From: Paenibacillus albiflavus | Lineage (GTDB): Bacteria; Bacillota; Bacilli; Paenibacillales; NBRC-103111 | Direction: 5' to 3' | NCBI RefSeq assembly: GCF_004344915.1 | Contig: NZ_SKFG01000008.1 | Span: 1 to 64,000, forward strand | DNA length: 64,000 bases | Shown: positions 61,168 to 64,000 of the stretch, in pieces | Position numbering within the stretch: position 1 is the first letter of the stretch | How the letters are laid out: each line of letters starts with the position of its first letter | Notes under the pieces: generated by a model | What the model saw: the letters and a program-made list of their open reading frames with translations, nothing else | What the model was told of the DNA's origin: nothing | The model's database searches: none | Made by a program: the position numbers and the translations under genes

Positions 61168-62427
61168 ATGTCCTACAATGTAATAGTAATTGGCGGCGGA
61201 ACCGCCGGACTAATGGCAAGTGTGGCAGCTAGCTCGAATGGAGCTAAGGTGCTGCTGATTGACAAGGGAGATCGACTCGGCCGCAAGCTTGGGATATCAG
61301 GCGGTGGTCGCTGCAATGTTACGAATAACAAAGAAATCGATGAATTGATCAAGAACATTCCCGGAAACGGTCGTTTTCTTCATAGTGCGCTTGCTACTTT
61401 TGGCAACAGGGATATTATTGCGTTCTTCGAGAATCTTGGCATCAAACTCAAGGAAGAAGACAACGGTCGAATGTTCCCTGTCACAGACAAGGCCAAATCT
61501 GTCGTTGATGCGCTTATCCATAAAATTAAAAGCAGCGGCGTAGCTATCCGAACCAACAGTCCCGTGGATCGGGTTCTATTCGAGAACGGACAAGCTGCAG
61601 GTGTTCGTCTAAGATCCGGAGAGACGATTGCAAGCTCAGCCGTGATCATCGCAACAGGCGGTAAGTCCGTTCCGAAGACAGGCTCCACTGGAGATGGGTA
61701 TGCTTGGGCGAAAGCGGCTGGGCATACCATTACAGAGCTGTACCCAACAGAGGTCCCTCTTACATCCAAAGAGAATCTAATTCGCAGCAAAGAATTGCAA
61801 GGTTTATCTTTGAGAGACGTTTCACTATCCGTCTGGAATCCTAAAGGCAAAAAGCTGATTGAGCATGAAGGCGATATGCTGTTCACACATTTCGGCATAT
61901 CTGGACCAATTGCCCTTCGCTGCAGTCAGTTTGTCGTTAAGGCCTTGAAGCAATTCCAGGTACCTTCTGTTAAAGTCACGATAAATTTAATGCCTGATAA
62001 GACAACAGATGAAATCTATACCGAAACACTTGCGCTTGCGAAGAAAGAAGCGAAGAAAGCAATCAAGAACGTGCTTAAAGGTTATTTACCTGAGCGCATG
62101 ATCCCTTTCATTGTGCAAAAGGCTGGGCTGCCAGAAGATCTCACGTACGATAATATTCCGAAACAACCGTGGTTAGAGATGGCGAAACTGATTCAAACAT
62201 TCCCGATTGAAATCAATGGAACGCTATCGATTGAAGAGGCTTTTGTAACAGGCGGCGGTGTCAATATCAAGGAAATCGATCCGAAGTCAATGGAATCGAA
62301 GCTAATGTCAGGACTCTATTTCTGTGGGGAAATTCTCGATGTGCATGGGTACACGGGCGGATACAATATAACCGCTGCATTCTCAACAGGCTATACAGCT
62401 GGCCAGCATGCAGCGCAATTCTACTAA
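61168..62427 (+). CDS. NAD(P)/FAD-dependent oxidoreductase (HI0933/YtfP family)
   Basis: 419 residues, flavoprotein. FAD motif [57 protein letters not shown], and the C-terminal [20 protein letters not shown]. Physiological substrate unknown. SD ATAAGGAGA. Single gene or first with signal peptidase gene 74 bases on. Confidence 0.92.
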   Translation: MSYNVIVIGGGTAGLMASVAASSNGAKVLLIDKGDRLGRKLGISGGGRCNVTNNKEIDELIKNIPGNGRFLHSALATFGNRDIIAFFENLGIKLKEEDNGRMFPVTDKAKSVVDALIHKIKSSGVAIRTNSPVDRVLFENGQAAGVRLRSGETIASSAVIIATGGKSVPKTGSTGDGYAWAKAAGHTITELYPTEVPLTSKENLIRSKELQGLSLRDVSLSVWNPKGKKLIEHEGDMLFTHFGISGPIALRCSQFVVKALKQFQVPSVKVTINLMPDKTTDEIYTETLALAKKEAKKAIKNVLKGYLPERMIPFIVQKAGLPEDLTYDNIPKQPWLEMAKLIQTFPIEINGTLSIEEAFVTGGGVNIKEIDPKSMESKLMSGLYFCGEILDVHGYTGGYNITAAFSTGYTAGQHAAQFY

Positions 62428-62501
62428 CGTGAGTACCCCCTCTTAAACCTTTGCATTCGATAATGTAAGATGATATATTTTTTCTATAAAATGTAAAGCA
62501 G

Positions 62502-63062
62502 GTGAGTATTATCAAAATACTAAAGGAAGTATGGAGTTGGGTGCAATCTTTGCTTATAGCTGTAGTGCTTGTGCTTATTATAGGTATTTATCTCTTTCAA
62601 CCATATAAGGTAAATGGCGAGTCGATGGTTCCGACTTTGCATAATAATGAAAGAATCTATGTATCCAAGCTCATGCATACGTTCTCGTACTTGCCAGACT
62701 ATGGCGACATCGTCATCTTAGATAGCCGAGTTGATCGCCCATATACATTCAAGGATGCATTCCTGGGTCACCCTGTCATTCAATTCATTGCAGGAGTCGA
62801 AGATGGAAGAACCAATTATGTTAAACGTGTTATTGGTAAACCGGGCGATACGATCACGATCAAGGATAACAAAGTTTATCGTAATGGCGCTGCACTTGAC
62901 GAGCCATATATCAACGGTCCGATGAACTATAACACGGATGAGGTTTGGAATGTGCCTGAAGGTTCTATTTTTGTACTGGGAGATAACCGCAACAACAGCT
63001 TAGATAGTCGTAAAATGGGAAATATCCCGCTTGATCATGTACTCGGTATTAAAGTTTTCTAA
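62502..63062 (+). CDS. lepB: signal peptidase I
   Basis: 186 residues, membrane-anchored type I leader peptidase (SipS/LepB). One N-terminal TM segment, catalytic Ser in NGESMVPTLHNNE and Lys in YVKRVIGKPGD, then the substrate-binding strands and GDNRNNSLDSRKMG. It is written here from GTG 62502; the best ribosome site AGGTGAG overlaps that GTG, so an ATT/ATC start just downstream is an alternative. Confidence 0.93.
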   Translation: MSIIKILKEVWSWVQSLLIAVVLVLIIGIYLFQPYKVNGESMVPTLHNNERIYVSKLMHTFSYLPDYGDIVILDSRVDRPYTFKDAFLGHPVIQFIAGVEDGRTNYVKRVIGKPGDTITIKDNKVYRNGAALDEPYINGPMNYNTDEVWNVPEGSIFVLGDNRNNSLDSRKMGNIPLDHVLGIKVF

Positions 63063-63090
63063 AATATTCGGAATTTCTTGGCACTTACTT

Positions 63091-63119
63091 ATTGATAATT
63101 AGATATGGATTCGATATAA
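63091..63119 (+). promoter_or_regulatory. promoter of the T-box-argS unit
   Basis: -35 TTGATA (63091-63096), 17-bp spacer, -10 TATAAT (63114-63119). Confidence 0.8.
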
Positions 63120-63124
63120 TAGCT

Positions 63125-63408
63125 GCAATTTAACATTTCAAATCAATGATTGGGACAGTATTCAAGGAACCTTACGTTCAGCGAGCCGAGACTAGTGTGA
63201 GTCGGTACGTAACCTATGAAGAAGCGCACCCATGAGATATCCTCACAAAGGTTAGATGTGTATACACTGACTAAGTATGATGGATCGGCTAACGCCGTTA
63301 ACGTTTGAGTGGTTGTAAGTGTGGCAGTATGCGGCTTCACTTATAGCACAAAGGGTGGTACCACGGGAACTATAGCTCTCGTCTCTTTATTGAGACGAGA
63401 GCTTTTTT
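63125..63408 (+). promoter_or_regulatory. T-box leader (Arg) with terminator
   Basis: Long leader of argS. Stem I carries AGTA of the loop-E motif (63157-63160) and the specifier-loop 3' side GAAGCGCACC; CGC (63225-63227) is an Arg codon in the specifier position. The antiterminator box GGGTGGTACCACGGG is at 63353-63367, followed by the terminator stem GCTCTCGTCTC/GAGACGAGAGC and T6 (63375-63408). Uncharged tRNA-Arg would relieve termination. Confidence 0.92.
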
Positions 63409-63434
63409 GCGTTAGATAGAGGAGGGATTCATAC

Positions 63435-64000
63435 ATGATTCAAAAGCGTGTCGTTACAACATTATTACAGTCATTTGTTCCAATGGATAAAAATCAAATT
63501 GCAGCTTTGCTTGAACCACCGCCGCAGTTGGCGCTTGGTGACTTAGCTTTTCCCTGCTTTGCTCTTGCGAAATCCATGCGTAAATCTCCTGCTGCTATCG
63601 CTGTGGACATTGCAGAGCAAATTAACAGCCTGGGAAGAAGCGGTATCCACGCCCAGGCAGCTGGCGCCTATCTCAACTTCTACTTAGATCGCAAAGAATA
63701 CGGTAGTCTGCTGCTCGATGTGATCCTGCAAGAGCATTTTGGTCAATCACAGATTGGTAATGGTATTCGTATCATCATCGACATGTCTTCACCTAACATC
63801 GCGAAACCGTTCGGCATCGGACATTTACGCTCAACTGTTATCGGCGGTGCTCTATATCGCATGTACACAGCATTAGGGTATGAAGCAGTCCGTGTGAATC
63901 ACCTTGGAGATTGGGGAACACAGTTCGGAAAGATGATTGCAGCTTATAAGCGCTGGGGAAATGCTGATCAGTTACAATCATTAACGATCAAACAATGCTT
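63435..64000 (+). CDS. argS: arginyl-tRNA synthetase (3' truncated by window edge)
   Basis: First about 188 residues of a class I aminoacyl-tRNA synthetase. N-terminal ArgS-type domain then the HIGH-like region SSPNIAKPFGIGHLRSTVIG. SD AGAGGAGGG. Runs on beyond 64000. Controlled by the T-box directly upstream. Confidence 0.95.
   Translation, partial: MIQKRVVTTLLQSFVPMDKNQIAALLEPPPQLALGDLAFPCFALAKSMRKSPAAIAVDIAEQINSLGRSGIHAQAAGAYLNFYLDRKEYGSLLLDVILQEHFGQSQIGNGIRIIIDMSSPNIAKPFGIGHLRSTVIGGALYRMYTALGYEAVRVNHLGDWGTQFGKMIAAYKRWGNADQLQSLTIKQC

Noticed and set aside
62501-62520. Non-canonical ATT/ATC start of signal peptidase I
   Set aside because: The ribosome site AGGTGAG overlaps the GTG, which is odd, but GTG at 62502 gives a normal N-terminus, so I do not claim a rare start.

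Overview
The window looks like a chromosomal segment of a spore-former-type Firmicute of the Paenibacillaceae (Paenibacillus/Cohnella-like). The grounds are purified Shine-Dalgarno sites with many GTG/TTG starts, sigma-A promoters, Firmicutes RNA regulators (guanine riboswitch, Arg T-box, yjdF-type leader), stalk-domain (copper-amine-oxidase-like) secreted proteins, many Gfo/Idh/MocA oxidoreductases and HTH/solute-binding fusions. Base composition is moderate with short GC-rich patches inside hemL, iclR and mutY. I see no phage, insertion sequence, tRNA or CRISPR array. The identification of the lineage is inference.

Layout. 1-383: tandem promoters and leader of an rRNA operon that runs off the left edge. 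384-6615: riboswitch-controlled purine permease, guaA, a polysaccharide deacetylase, a Bcp peroxiredoxin and a small basic protein. 6739-11935: three-gene ABC-2 exporter, LCP cell-wall ligase, hemL. 11952-15280: a two-gene operon of a GntR/solute-binding-protein fusion and a deacetylase-like protein, with a palindromic operator over its promoter. 15282-25690: suhB, fabI, three translationally coupled Gfo/Idh genes, ddl, an amidase and acnA. 25729-33500: two-component/MFS/Gfo operon, stalk protein, CDF transporter, IclR regulator. 33587-38440: folE, yneF, HD-GYP, DUF402-queG-ogt, GNAT. 38625-42120: lacI-type regulator, BadF kinase and GH4 glycosidase, with matching operator pairs at both ends of the operon. 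42264-48771: mutY, acpS, yjdF with its leader RNA, yueD-like SDR, XRE regulator/fabF divergon, nadE.

48870-51251 is the most unusual stretch. A near-consensus promoter drives a long structured leader with an in-frame seven-codon ORF behind a strong Shine-Dalgarno, an intrinsic terminator, then a second hairpin and a second, very long intrinsic terminator whose 5' arm carries two more possible micro-ORFs. Only after both terminators comes a MutS2 paralogue that has the ATPase and KOW-like region but no C-terminal Smr nuclease. The arrangement resembles leader-peptide attenuation of antibiotic-resistance genes, and because MutS2 proteins act on stalled or collided ribosomes I propose an inducible ribosome-rescue/protection system. 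This is inference from architecture.

51358-64000: hydroxyacid dehydrogenase, TetR plus hydrolase, bacilliredoxin, a second deacetylase, a Lia/Psp-like envelope-stress operon, citA-citR divergon, flavoprotein, signal peptidase I, and argS behind a T-box, cut by the right edge.
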